From Yoonia sp. R2331 (GTDB lineage Bacteria > Pseudomonadota > Alphaproteobacteria > Rhodobacterales > Rhodobacteraceae), in the NCBI RefSeq assembly GCF_041103235.1, contig NZ_JBGCUN010000001.1:2728001-2792000 (forward strand): 64,000 nucleotides of DNA, written 5' to 3'. The translations under genes were made by a program, and so were the position numbers. Every line of letters begins with the position of its first letter. Position 1 is the stretch's first letter. This document shows, piece by piece, positions 26,702 to 34,979 of the stretch. Under the pieces are notes generated by a model. The model worked only from the letters and a program-made list of their open reading frames with translations, ran no database searches and was not told the origin of the DNA.

Positions 26702-27559
26702 ATGCGCGAACTTGCCAAGGCCCTGATGTGCGCCGCAATGCTCGCCGGGTGCAGTTCCAGCACACCGCCCACACCCATTGCAGCATCTGGCTTTGCGCAA
26801 TCAGGTGATGAGGTGGCGGCCCGGATCACGTTCAACGTCCCGCAAACCAGCGCATTTGTGTTGCAGGACGAAAAGGGCGCGCTGATCAACCAGGACGTCA
26901 GTTTGCGCATCAACGCCCAAGGCCGCCCGATGGTGGTGATCGATGGCCAACGATTTGTGCTGAATTCCGAAGGAAACGGCATCTATTCCACCACCGAAAA
27001 TGACACCAACGTGTTGTGGCTGCGTATCTCTCAAACCGACCCCAACGCGGTCGAGCTGATCTATCTGTCCTTCGCAACCGAAGACAGCTTTAACGCAGGC
27101 TATGTGCCGTTTGGTTTTGACACAAACCCGACCACCGTTGCGGCTGAAACCGGGTCAGCCGTCTATACTGGCCCTGCCTCCTTGTCGTTGCGGCAAGTTA
27201 TCGACGGGCGGCTGGCGTCGGGGTTCTCCAACGGGACTGCACGGATCACAGCCGATTTTGACGGTGGTGCGGTCAATGGTTCAATCCGCTTTGACGACCC
27301 CGCCGACCGACCGATCGAAGTTGCAGATGTGACCTTGCAACTTGAAGGCACCGCGATCCGCGGCAATACGTTTTCCGGCAGCGTCTCGGTCGCCGCCGGA
27401 TCCTTTGGGGACGGCAATACCTTGTCGTCCGGCACCTACGATGGCCGGTTCTTTGGCGCCGACGTCGGCGCGGTCGGCGGGACGGTGACCGGGACCGTTG
27501 TGACAGGCGACCCGGACCGCCCCATCCTGTTACAGGGCGGATTTATCGGCGAACAATAG
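26702..27559 (+). CDS. Lipoprotein with TbpB-like beta-barrel domain
   Basis: The product has 285 residues with lipobox LAGC (C17). The C-terminal third is beta-rich, and SGTYDGRFFGADVGAVGGTVTG matches the strand pattern of transferrin-binding-protein-B-like barrels found in many surface lipoproteins. Those domains bind host proteins in pathogens; in marine bacteria the ligand is unknown. A GTG at 26693 is too close to AAGGA, so I chose the ATG at 26702. It is monocistronic and followed by a hairpin. Confidence 0.75.
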   Translation: MRELAKALMCAAMLAGCSSSTPPTPIAASGFAQSGDEVAARITFNVPQTSAFVLQDEKGALINQDVSLRINAQGRPMVVIDGQRFVLNSEGNGIYSTTENDTNVLWLRISQTDPNAVELIYLSFATEDSFNAGYVPFGFDTNPTTVAAETGSAVYTGPASLSLRQVIDGRLASGFSNGTARITADFDGGAVNGSIRFDDPADRPIEVADVTLQLEGTAIRGNTFSGSVSVAAGSFGDGNTLSSGTYDGRFFGADVGAVGGTVTGTVVTGDPDRPILLQGGFIGEQ

Positions 27560-27586
27560 CCCCGCCTCGCACAAACGAGACGGGGC
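27559..27586. terminator. Hairpin between convergent genes
   Basis: GCCCCG-CTCG pairs with CGAG-CGGGGC across 6 bases with one mismatch. It sits directly after the TbpB-like stop and 7 bases past the end of the opposing small gene, so it may serve both. Confidence 0.65.
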
Positions 27587-27593
27587 ATTCCGA

Positions 27594-27767
27594 CTATCTT
27601 CCACCTAATCGACCGGGGAAACGCGGTGGGCGCTTTGTCACCCTTTGCTGGCGCAGGTTGGGCGTCCGGTCCGTTGCCGGACGGGCGCTTGGCCGTGTGC
27701 GGCGGTCTGCGTCGCGGGTTGCGGGTGGGGTTGCCGCCTTGCGCGGCTTTGGTGTCTTACGGGGCAT
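27594..27767 (-). CDS. 57-residue very basic protein
   Basis: The product starts MPRKTPKPRKAATPP and ends FPGRLGGR. It is rich in Arg, Lys, Pro and Thr with almost no acidic or aromatic residues, so it is probably disordered and nucleic-acid-binding. GGAGG lies 6 bases before the ATG, strong support for translation. The longer frame to 27893 passes through several inverted repeats and is unlikely. I recognise no family. Confidence 0.6.
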   Translation of the reverse strand: MPRKTPKPRKAATPPATRDADRRTRPSARPATDRTPNLRQQRVTKRPPRFPGRLGGR

Positions 27768-28085
27768 CTGAAACCTCCATCTGATCGTGATCAGGGCCTG
27801 CGCGCACGCAGGCGATGGCGCGCCCTCTACTGAGGCGTCAGCGATGCTGGTCCATGATGGAATACTCCTCTGATGTGGAAAGTGATTGCGCATCTTGCGC
27901 CTTCAGGAACGGATCAATTCAAACCGTCATGTCCACTGTCAGAGCCCTCCTGTCTTGAGGCCTGACAGTTAGCACAAGCCACCCGCCCCGGTCAAACCTG
28001 CCATGGCGCTAGTGGGGGGTGACAGTGCACAAGCGCCACCCTATAACGCCCGCGATTTGACGCCGCTGATGAAAGGCACGACCCC
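27768..28085. other. Structured intergenic region between the basic protein gene and ppaC
   Basis: It holds three inverted repeats: CTGATC-GT-GATCAG at 27781, GCCTGCG-CGCA-CGCAGGC at 27796, and ACTGTCAG/CTGACAGT at 27935-27969 with an inner CCTC/GAGG pair. It also holds a five-codon frame (MDQHR, complement 27838-27855) behind GAGGAG. This could be the leader of the basic-protein gene. No larger gene is seen. Confidence 0.45.
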
Positions 28086-29003
28086 ATGACAACGCTCATT
28101 TTCGGCCACAAGGCCCCCGACACCGACAGCACCGGATCGCCGCTGATCTGGGAATGGTTCCTGACCCATCAAGGCGTCGACGCCAAAGCCGCACTGCTGG
28201 GCACGCCAAACACAGAAGCGGCCTTTGTGGCACAGCACTGGGGCTTCGATCTGCCCGCCGTGATTGACGACGTGGCCGATGATCAGCCCTGCATCATCGT
28301 GGACACCAACAACCCCGCCGAGCTGCCCGCCAACATCAACGGCGCAGATGTGCAGGCGATCATCGACCACCACAAGCTGGTCGGCGGGCTGGAAACCAAA
28401 GGCCCGATTGACATCACCGTGCGCCCACTGGCTTGTACGGCTACGATCATGCACCAACTGATGGGCGACCACGCGGCTCACATGCCCGAAGGCATCAAGG
28501 GCCTGATGCTGTCGTGCATTCTGTCCGACACGTTGGCATTCCGCTCGCCCACCACAACCGACACCGACAAGTCGCTGGCGCAGGCGCTCGCCTCTGATCT
28601 GGGTCTTGATCTGGACGCTTATGCCTCTGAGATGTTCGAGGCAAAATCCGACGTCAGCGCATTCTCTGACGCAGAGCTTTTGCGGATGGACAGTAAGGAA
28701 TACGCCGTCGGCGAAACCAAATTCCGCGTCTCGGTGCTGGAAACCACTGCACCCAAAATCATACTCGACCGCAAAGCCTCGATCATGGACAGCATGCCCG
28801 GCGTCGCCGCCGAAGACGGCGTGGACCAGGTGCTGCTGTTCGTGGTCGATATCCTGAACGAAGAAGCCACAATGCTGATCCCCAACGACCTGACCAAAAC
28901 CGTGGCCGAAGCCTCTTTTGGTGCGTCCGTCAGCGGTGACACCGTAGTCCTGCCTGGCGTGATGAGCCGGAAGAAACAGATTATTCCGAACCTCAAAGTC
29001 TGA
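28086..29003 (+). CDS. ppaC: Manganese-dependent inorganic pyrophosphatase (family II)
   Basis: The product has 305 residues, DHH family. It hydrolyses pyrophosphate to two phosphates, pulling biosynthetic reactions forward. Metal ligands are visible: H8, D12 and D14 in GHKAPDTDS, D73 in VDTNNP and the DHH triplet at 94-96. The C-terminal substrate domain ends PGVMSRKKQIIP. Family II is less common in proteobacteria than the family I enzyme, but it recurs in Rhodobacterales. Hairpins follow the gene. Confidence 0.93.
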   Translation: MTTLIFGHKAPDTDSTGSPLIWEWFLTHQGVDAKAALLGTPNTEAAFVAQHWGFDLPAVIDDVADDQPCIIVDTNNPAELPANINGADVQAIIDHHKLVGGLETKGPIDITVRPLACTATIMHQLMGDHAAHMPEGIKGLMLSCILSDTLAFRSPTTTDTDKSLAQALASDLGLDLDAYASEMFEAKSDVSAFSDAELLRMDSKEYAVGETKFRVSVLETTAPKIILDRKASIMDSMPGVAAEDGVDQVLLFVVDILNEEATMLIPNDLTKTVAEASFGASVSGDTVVLPGVMSRKKQIIPNLKV

Positions 29004-29027
29004 ACATACCCCAACGTTTCCGACAGC

Positions 29028-29049
29028 GGCGCATCCACCCGGGTGCGCC
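29028..29049 (+). terminator. Terminator after ppaC
   Basis: GGCGCATCC pairs with GGGTGCGCC (one T-G pair) over a 4-base loop, 25 bases after the stop, followed by GTTTGCATTT. Confidence 0.7.
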
Positions 29050-29068
29050 GTTTGCATTTGGGGGGGGC

Positions 29069-29111
29069 AAGACCTTTCAAAGGTCTTGGCAAAATCCTTT
29101 CAAAGGATTTT
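29069..29111. repeat. Tandem palindromes (AAGACCTTT/AAAATCCTTT type)
   Basis: AAGACCTTT-C-AAAGGTCTT (29069-29087) and AAAATCCTTT-C-AAAGGATTTT (29091-29111) share the core CCTTTCAAAGG and are 3 bases apart. This looks like a REP-type dispersed element, or a double terminator for the flanking genes. It stands 68 bases from the low-GC gene at 29180. Confidence 0.55.
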
Positions 29112-29179
29112 GGGGCGCGTCGCGGTGGCATCAATAGATCTTTTTTCAGATACCGTGTGGTGCGTGAATTGTCGCTTGG

Positions 29180-29944
29180 CTACAGGGTTCCGCCCTCGGG
29201 CCAATTTCTCCAGTGATTATTTGCGGACTCTTCCGTCGAATACAGCTCAGGTGCATTGCTCTCGAGAACACGCGCGAGCTGTTGAAAAGTTGTAGTCTGG
29301 CTCGGAAATTGCCCGTTGATTAGGTCTGGGTGATGCCACTCATTTAAGAGCATGATTTGTTTCATTTCAGGAAGAACGCTCACCCGACGCTCGGTATTGA
29401 CTGCCAGTATTGCTTCACGATGATGATATGCGAGGTAGCGGCAAAGCTCAAATACTGTGGGCTGTTCTTCTTTCAAAACAACGCCCGTCGTAGCGTAGGC
29501 GCTCGATTGCGGAATTTTCAAAGACGTGCCCCGCAAGACAATCTCGCCTTGCTCCGATACGATTTCCGGGTTGTCCTTGTCTATCCAATCATCATTTGAG
29601 ATCGGCCAGAAGTTCCTCATGTCCCAGTATGGGTTGTACTCCAAATAGTGATTGTAGGCTTCATCGGATGCGTAGTCTGACGGTTTGTCCCTATCGCTAG
29701 GTTTGCTGGAGATGGTAACAATCGCCAGATCTGGGTGACCTGCGCGCGGCGAAAAGCCGAAAATCTCGAAGACAATCGCCCAGTGTTCGTCAGACCGGAA
29801 AAGAGACATTCGAGAGGCTGCGAGATAGACATACCCATTGTCCAGCATCGGGAACATGAATGCTTCGGCAGACCGGTCCAACACACCAAGGATCGCTTTG
29901 GCATCAAGAGGATTTGGTTTGCGCTTTCGAAAAAACTTGAACAT
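29180..29944 (-). CDS. DUF7003-like protein of lower GC content
   Basis: The product has 254 residues, soluble. Near the N-terminus AFMFPMLDNGYVYLAASRMSLFRS and EIFGFSPRAGHPD resemble a family I recall as DUF7003, scattered across distant bacteria. Its function is unknown; orphan immunity-type or ligand-binding roles are only guesses. The DNA is visibly richer in A and T than the neighbours and codon choice differs, a sign of recent acquisition. The ATG at 29944 has AAGG 7 bases upstream. It is monocistronic with tandem palindromes beyond its 3' end. Confidence 0.65.
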   Translation of the reverse strand: MFKFFRKRKPNPLDAKAILGVLDRSAEAFMFPMLDNGYVYLAASRMSLFRSDEHWAIVFEIFGFSPRAGHPDLAIVTISSKPSDRDKPSDYASDEAYNHYLEYNPYWDMRNFWPISNDDWIDKDNPEIVSEQGEIVLRGTSLKIPQSSAYATTGVVLKEEQPTVFELCRYLAYHHREAILAVNTERRVSVLPEMKQIMLLNEWHHPDLINGQFPSQTTTFQQLARVLESNAPELYSTEESANNHWRNWPEGGTL

Positions 29945-30246
29945 GAACAAACCTTGAGTCTCAATTTGCGTGAAGGCAAGGCGCTTGTGATCTATCTGAA
30001 GTGAAGAGTTCAGCTCCGATGACGGATTCATACACTTAAGGCGCAGCCAAGAACGGTCCTCTTGCTTTGCATTCGAAAGCGGGCATCTAATGGGGAAAGC
30101 GCGCCATTAAGTGCCGAACAACTGATCGCGCATCCTCGTCAGTTGTGCCATCGCCTGTTGAACGCTGCCACTTTGCGAAATCTCCCCCACGCACCCTTCC
30201 CTTTTGCCACGCCCGCCCGCATACCGGCAGCAAGAACGGAGTGACC
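29945..30246. other. Intergenic region upstream of DUF7003-like and HAD genes
   Basis: This 302-base divergent region must hold both promoters. The half near 29945 is A/T-richer, like the DUF7003-like gene. I see no RNA gene, clear promoter hexamers or repeats. Confidence 0.5.
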
Positions 30247-31122
30247 ATGACCCAGATCATCCAGAACTTTGCTCAGATTTCTGAACAATACGACGCGGCC
30301 TTTGTCGACCTCTGGGGCTGTATGCACAATGGCGTTGCCGCCATGCCCGATGCGGTGGCCGCCATGCAAGCCTATCGCGCGGCGGGTGGCAAGGTGGTGC
30401 TGGTCACCAACTCACCCCGCCCGTGGGACAGTGTCGCAACCCAGATCAAGGGGCTTGGTGTGCCGGATGATGCCTGGGACGCCATTGCCACTTCGGGCGA
30501 CAGCGCGCGCGCGGCGATGTTTCAGGGGGCCGTGGGCGAAAAGATCTGGTTCATGGGCGAAAGCCCCCGCGACGACGACTTTTTCAAACCGCTCAAGATC
30601 ATCACCAACCCCGTTTCCATCACTAAGGTCCCGCTGGATCAGGCCCAGGGCATCGTTTGCTGCGGCCCATTCGACCCAATGGCCGACCCCGATGTGAACC
30701 GCGCCGACTTCCTGCGCGCCCGCGAAATGGGGTTGCCGCTTCTGTGCGCCAACCCTGACATCGTCGTCGACCGAGGCGAGGTGCGCGAATGGTGCGCCGG
30801 CGCGCTTGCAGCGCTTTACACTGAAATGGGCGGGCAAAGCCTCTACTTCGGCAAGCCGCATCCCCCGATCTACGATCTGGCGCGGCGGCGGCTCGCGGCC
30901 CTCGATGGCGCACCACATGACCCCCGGATCATCTGCATCGGCGATGGCATTGGCACCGATATCCTTGGCGCCCAGCAGGAAGACCTCGATTCGCTCTTTA
31001 TCTCCGGCGGCCTCGCCGCAGCAGAGACCCAGACAATGGAACAGCCCGATCCCGCCGCCCTGACCGCCTTTCTGACGGCGCAAATGACCGCGACTACCTA
31101 TACAATCGGCTTTCTGCGCTAA
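30247..31122 (+). CDS. HAD-superfamily subclass IIA hydrolase (TIGR01459 type)
   Basis: The product has 291 residues. HAD motif I is DLWGCMHNG with the nucleophile at D21, motif II is VTNSPRP, and motifs III-IV are YFGKPHPPIY and CIGDGIGTDILGA. This is the NagD/phosphoglycolate-phosphatase-like branch acting on small phosphate esters. Members called TIGR01459 occur mainly in alphaproteobacteria, and the substrate is unsettled. The usual DxD of motif I is DxW here, as in that subgroup. GGAG is 5 bases before the start. A good terminator follows. Confidence 0.88.
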   Translation: MTQIIQNFAQISEQYDAAFVDLWGCMHNGVAAMPDAVAAMQAYRAAGGKVVLVTNSPRPWDSVATQIKGLGVPDDAWDAIATSGDSARAAMFQGAVGEKIWFMGESPRDDDFFKPLKIITNPVSITKVPLDQAQGIVCCGPFDPMADPDVNRADFLRAREMGLPLLCANPDIVVDRGEVREWCAGALAALYTEMGGQSLYFGKPHPPIYDLARRRLAALDGAPHDPRIICIGDGIGTDILGAQQEDLDSLFISGGLAAAETQTMEQPDPAALTAFLTAQMTATTYTIGFLR

Positions 31123-31145
31123 ATTTCCCTGACCAATTCACATGC

Positions 31146-31175
31146 AAGGGCCGTGCACATCGCGCGGCCCTTTTT
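31146..31175 (+). terminator. Rho-independent terminator after the HAD gene
   Basis: AAGGGCCG pairs with CGGCCCTT over an 11-base loop, and the run reads on into five T residues. Confidence 0.9.
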
Positions 31176-31257
31176 GCTTGACTTTCTGCGGCCGCAAAGT
31201 AATTAAGTTTCAACTTTACCTTGCTATTTGCACTTTAATTACCGGACGGAGGACATG

Positions 31258-31701
31258 ATGTTGGACAACGCCCCACGCGGCACCATCGTGATCGAAGATA
31301 TCGAAATCGGCATGATGCGGTCCCTGACCAAGGTTGTCACCGACCGGGATATCGAACTGTTTGCCGAGGTGTCGACCGATCGGAACCCTGTCCATCTCGA
31401 TGACGATTATGCCCGCGACACGATCTTTGGCGGCCGCATCGCGCACGGCATGCTCACCGCCGGTCTGGTCTCTGCTGTCATCGGTGAACAGCTGCCCGGC
31501 CACGGCACCGTCTACCTTGGGCAATCGCTGAAGTTTCTCGCCCCTGTCCGCCCTGGTGATCTGGTCACGGCAGAGGTTGAGGTGACCGCAATCGATTATG
31601 CCAAGCGGCGCGTGACGATGGAAACCCGGTGTCTGGTCGATGGCAAAAAGGTTCTGGCGGGCGAGGCGAACGTACTGGCCCCGTCTGCGAAATTCGACTG
31701 A
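31258..31701 (+). CDS. MaoC-type (R)-enoyl-CoA hydratase
   Basis: The product has 147 residues with a single hotdog fold. The hydratase-2 motif is intact: STDRNPVHLDDDYA with D41 and H46, then FGGRIAHGM. Such PhaJ-like enzymes hydrate trans-2-enoyl-CoA to (R)-3-hydroxyacyl-CoA, linking beta-oxidation to polyhydroxyalkanoate or lipid synthesis. Two ATGs are adjacent (31255, 31258); the second is better spaced from GGAGG. It precedes ribF by 59 bases. Confidence 0.9.
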   Translation: MLDNAPRGTIVIEDIEIGMMRSLTKVVTDRDIELFAEVSTDRNPVHLDDDYARDTIFGGRIAHGMLTAGLVSAVIGEQLPGHGTVYLGQSLKFLAPVRPGDLVTAEVEVTAIDYAKRRVTMETRCLVDGKKVLAGEANVLAPSAKFD

Positions 31702-31760
31702 ACCGGCAGCAGCTTACGCCCATCGCTTGCACACCACCCAGCACCGCGCTAGCAAACGCC

Positions 31761-32699
31761 ATGCGCATCATTCGTGACACCCTCTATCTTGACCCCGCCG
31801 ACCGCGGCGCTGCTGCGGCCATCGGTAACTTTGACGGGGTGCATCTGGGCCATCAGACGGTGATCGACATCACCCGCGACGCTGCCCGCCGCGCAAAGGC
31901 CCCGCTGGGTGTCATGACGTTCGAGCCGCACCCGCGCAGCTTTTTTGGCCGCTCCGATACGCCCTTCCGGCTGATGAACGCCGAAGCGCGCGCCAACCGT
32001 CTGGACAAGCTTGGCGTCGAAAAGCTGTACGAGGTTCCGTTTAACGCCGCCCTCTCCGCGCTGAGCCCGGTCGAATTTGCGCAACAGATCATCGTTGACC
32101 GCCTGGGCCTGACCCATGTGGTGGTGGGCGCAGACTTCTGCTTTGGCAAGGACCGCGCAGGCGACGTCGCCGCGCTAAAACAATTCGGCGCTGATATGGG
32201 CTTTGGCGTCACCATCGCCGACATGGTTGATCTTGGCGATACACCGATCAGCTCCACCGCGATCCGCACCGCCCTGTCAGAGGGCCGCCCACGGGACGCC
32301 GCCAAAATGCTTGGCCATTGGCACCGGATCGAGGGCGAGGTGGTGCGCGGTGACCAGCGCGGCCGCGACCTTGGCTTTCCCACTGCCAACATGACCATGA
32401 CCGACCTACATCTGCCCCACTTTGGCGTTTATGCCGTCACCGTGGACGTGCTGACCGGCCCTCATGCGGGCCGTTATGACGGTGCCGCCTCAATCGGAAC
32501 CCGCCCGACCTTTGGCGAAAACGAAGCCAACTGTGAAACGTTTCTTTTTGATTTCAAAGGCGATCTTTACGGCACGCACCTTTCCGTCGCACTCGTCGAG
32601 TACCTCCGGCCAGAGCTCAAGTTCACCACCGTTCCGGCCCTGATCGACCAGATGGACAAGGACTGCGCCTTGGCCCGCAAGATCCTCGCTGATGTCTGA
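31761..32699 (+). CDS. ribF: Bifunctional riboflavin kinase / FAD synthetase
   Basis: The product has 312 residues. The N-terminal nucleotidyltransferase carries GNFDGVHLGHQ (22-32) and ISSTAIR, making FAD from FMN. The C-terminal kinase carries GRDLGFPTANM and SIGTRPTFGEN, making FMN from riboflavin. This is the usual fused bacterial enzyme. The ATG at 31761 gives the normal N-terminus; the longer frame from 31629 overlaps maoC. Its end overlaps the YcgN gene by 8 bases. Confidence 0.95.
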   Translation: MRIIRDTLYLDPADRGAAAAIGNFDGVHLGHQTVIDITRDAARRAKAPLGVMTFEPHPRSFFGRSDTPFRLMNAEARANRLDKLGVEKLYEVPFNAALSALSPVEFAQQIIVDRLGLTHVVVGADFCFGKDRAGDVAALKQFGADMGFGVTIADMVDLGDTPISSTAIRTALSEGRPRDAAKMLGHWHRIEGEVVRGDQRGRDLGFPTANMTMTDLHLPHFGVYAVTVDVLTGPHAGRYDGAASIGTRPTFGENEANCETFLFDFKGDLYGTHLSVALVEYLRPELKFTTVPALIDQMDKDCALARKILADV

Positions 32700-33159
32700 C
32701 GGTGTCCCCCGCAACGGCCTGCGCGACAGGTTCTGGGAAAACACCCCGATGGACAAGCTGTCCCAGCCCGAATGGGAAGCGCTCTGCGATGGCTGCGGCA
32801 AATGCTGCCTCAACAAGCTTGAAGACGAAGACGGCACGGTCGATCTGACCCGCATCGCCTGCCGTTTGCTCGACGATTCCACCTGCCTGTGCAGCCAATA
32901 CCCGATCCGGCACCAATTTGTGCCCGAATGCATCGTGCTGACACCCAAAACCATCGACGACAATATGTATTGGTTGCCCAAAACCTGCGCCTATCGCCTG
33001 GTCGCACTGGGCCGGCCGCTTTACGACTGGCACCCGCTTGTCTCTGGCGATCCCGACAGCGTGCACCGCGCCGGTGTCTCTGTCAAAGGCATGACCGTGC
33101 CCGAACACGAGGTCGATGAAGACGACTGGGACGACTACATTTTTCAGGAGCCGACATAG
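32692..33159 (+). CDS. YcgN family cysteine-cluster protein
   Basis: The product has 155 residues. It has the Cys pattern LCDGCGKCCLNKL followed by further Cys residues at CRLL, CLCSQYP, PECIVL and KTCAYR, the UPF0260/YcgN signature that probably holds zinc or an iron-sulfur cluster. The function is not established. The C-terminus is strongly acidic. It overlaps ribF and is directly followed by the aldolase gene with no gap, so all three are co-transcribed. Confidence 0.88.
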   Translation: MSDGVPRNGLRDRFWENTPMDKLSQPEWEALCDGCGKCCLNKLEDEDGTVDLTRIACRLLDDSTCLCSQYPIRHQFVPECIVLTPKTIDDNMYWLPKTCAYRLVALGRPLYDWHPLVSGDPDSVHRAGVSVKGMTVPEHEVDEDDWDDYIFQEPT

Positions 33160-34206
33160 ATGTTCTTTGCCTCAGACAACGCAGGTCCAGCCCATCCATC
33201 CGTGGTGACCGCCCTGACAAACGCCAACCAAGGCTATGCGATGGGCTATGGCGGGGATGCGATCACCGATGATGTCCGCGACAGCCTGCGCAGAATCTTC
33301 GAAGCTCCACAGGCCATGGTTCACCTTGCCGCCACCGGCACTGCCGCCAACGTGCTGATCCTTGGCACCATGGCCAACCCGTGGGACACGATCTTTTGCA
33401 CCCCCGAAAGCCATATCAACTGTGACGAATGCAACGCGCCGGAATTCTACACAGGGGCCAAGCTGACCTTAGTGGGCGCGCAAGACGCCAAGATGACCCC
33501 CGCTACCCTGCGCGCCGCGATCGAGGCAGAGGGTAATCGCGGCGTTCACGGCCCACAGCGCGGGCCGGTGTCTCTGACCCAAGTGACGGAACGCGGGACA
33601 CTCTACACGCTCGATGAAATCCGCGCCCTGACCGATGTCGCCCGAGAATTCGGCCTGCAAACCCACATGGACGGTGCCCGTTTCGCCAATGCGCTGGTCA
33701 CTCTTGGCTGCACACCGGCAGAGATGACGTGGAAGGCAGGCATCGACGCCGTCAGCTTCGGCGGCACCAAAAACGGTCTGATCGGGGCCGAAGCCTGCAT
33801 TTTCTTTGATCCCGCGAAAGAAAGAGAGTTCGAGCTGCGGCGCAAACGCGGCGCGCATCTATTTTCAAAGCATCGCTATCTGGCTGCGCAGATGCAGGCC
33901 TATCTGACAGATGACTTGTGGCTTGATCTCGCGGCCCGCGCAAACGCTAGCAGCAACCGCCTGCGCGCAGGTCTTGCGGGCCACAACGCGGTCCGCGTGC
34001 TTTATGCACCCAAAGCCAACATGACTTTCTTTGAGGCCCCGCGCCGCCTGCACCAACACCTGCTGGGGTCTGGTGCCGTCTACTATGTCGAAGACGGTGA
34101 CGTGGCGACCGGCGACGTGGGCGGCATCCTGACCGGGCGGCTGGTCACCGATTGGTCCATGGCTGACGACAGCGTTGATGCCTTTCTGGCACTGCTGCAC
34201 GGCTAA
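33160..34206 (+). CDS. Low-specificity threonine aldolase family protein
   Basis: The product has 348 residues, PLP fold type I. The lysine that binds PLP is K204 in SFGGTKNGLIG, and the Asp contacting the ring is in MDGARFAN. These enzymes split threonine or allo-threonine into glycine and acetaldehyde. The start is immediately after the YcgN stop. The TAA stop shares CTAA with the convergent hydrolase stop. Confidence 0.9.
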   Translation: MFFASDNAGPAHPSVVTALTNANQGYAMGYGGDAITDDVRDSLRRIFEAPQAMVHLAATGTAANVLILGTMANPWDTIFCTPESHINCDECNAPEFYTGAKLTLVGAQDAKMTPATLRAAIEAEGNRGVHGPQRGPVSLTQVTERGTLYTLDEIRALTDVAREFGLQTHMDGARFANALVTLGCTPAEMTWKAGIDAVSFGGTKNGLIGAEACIFFDPAKEREFELRRKRGAHLFSKHRYLAAQMQAYLTDDLWLDLAARANASSNRLRAGLAGHNAVRVLYAPKANMTFFEAPRRLHQHLLGSGAVYYVEDGDVATGDVGGILTGRLVTDWSMADDSVDAFLALLHG

Positions 34207-34979
34207 TCCGGCATCACGGCAGCAACGGCACTTGCGTGGGTCAGCGGCACCATATGGCCCGCGCCTGCAATGACATGCTCGCGGGCCTGTGGCAGCCGTG
34301 CCGCCAGTGCGGCATGAATTGCCCCGACCACTGGCCGTGTCTCGCGTCCCCGTACCAAGGTGACGGGAATATCCAGCGCCTCTAAGCGACCGGCATCCAA
34401 CAGGCCTGCATTGTCCTCTGCAATCGCAGGGTCCGCCAACGTGATCAGGTGAATGCGCTTTGCCAAATGCGCCTTGACCCGTTCCGGCAGGTCAGGCCAG
34501 TCACCCTCGCCCCAGATGCCGCGAAACATTTCAGCCGCCCGCATCCTCTCACCGGCCTGCACGGCTGCAGTGAACGGCGCGAATTCGGCTTCGTGGGCGG
34601 CATGTTCCCGGGTCCCGCGTGCCGCTGCAAACAGCACCGGCTCGATCAACGTCAGCGCCCGCACCCGTCCGGGGTTTTCCAGCGCAACGCGCAAGGCCAC
34701 GGTGCCGCCAAAGGAATGCCCGACAAGATGCACAGGCGCATCCGGCAACAGTTTCGTCGCAATGTCTGTTGTTGCCGCATGAAAATCTGCGCCTTTCGTC
34801 CAATCCGCACTTTGCCCATGTCCTGGCAGATCAAACAGGCGTGCCGACCGCTTGCGCGCCCGCACCAACGGCAACAGGGACGTGTGCCGCGCCAACGAGC
34901 AATGGATCATCAGGTCCGATACCGGGCCCTCGCCCTCCTGCGCGACCCAGACATCGGCTCCCGCGACGCGGGTCAGCAC
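34203..34979 (-). CDS. Alpha/beta hydrolase
   Basis: The product has 258 residues. The nucleophile elbow is VGHSFGG with S89 and the catalytic His is in GAGHMVPLTH near the C-terminus; LFDLPGHGQS precedes the elbow as in many esterases and C-C hydrolases. There is no signal peptide. The start lies directly against the stop of the isomerase gene, so the two are one operon. That partner acts on aromatic breakdown products elsewhere, which hints at a ring-cleavage-type ester or diketone substrate. Confidence 0.87.
   Translation of the reverse strand: MLTRVAGADVWVAQEGEGPVSDLMIHCSLARHTSLLPLVRARKRSARLFDLPGHGQSADWTKGADFHAATTDIATKLLPDAPVHLVGHSFGGTVALRVALENPGRVRALTLIEPVLFAAARGTREHAAHEAEFAPFTAAVQAGERMRAAEMFRGIWGEGDWPDLPERVKAHLAKRIHLITLADPAIAEDNAGLLDAGRLEALDIPVTLVRGRETRPVVGAIHAALAARLPQAREHVIAGAGHMVPLTHASAVAAVMPD

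Noticed and set aside
27645..27833. A 62-codon frame on the + strand
   Set aside because: It is antisense to the small basic protein gene, which has a strong SD; this frame has none.
29069..29111. CRISPR-like repeats
   Set aside because: There are only two different palindromes 3 bases apart, with no spacer pattern and no cas genes.
30032..30246. A possible tRNA or small RNA gene upstream of the HAD gene
   Set aside because: I could not fold a cloverleaf or find a terminator there.
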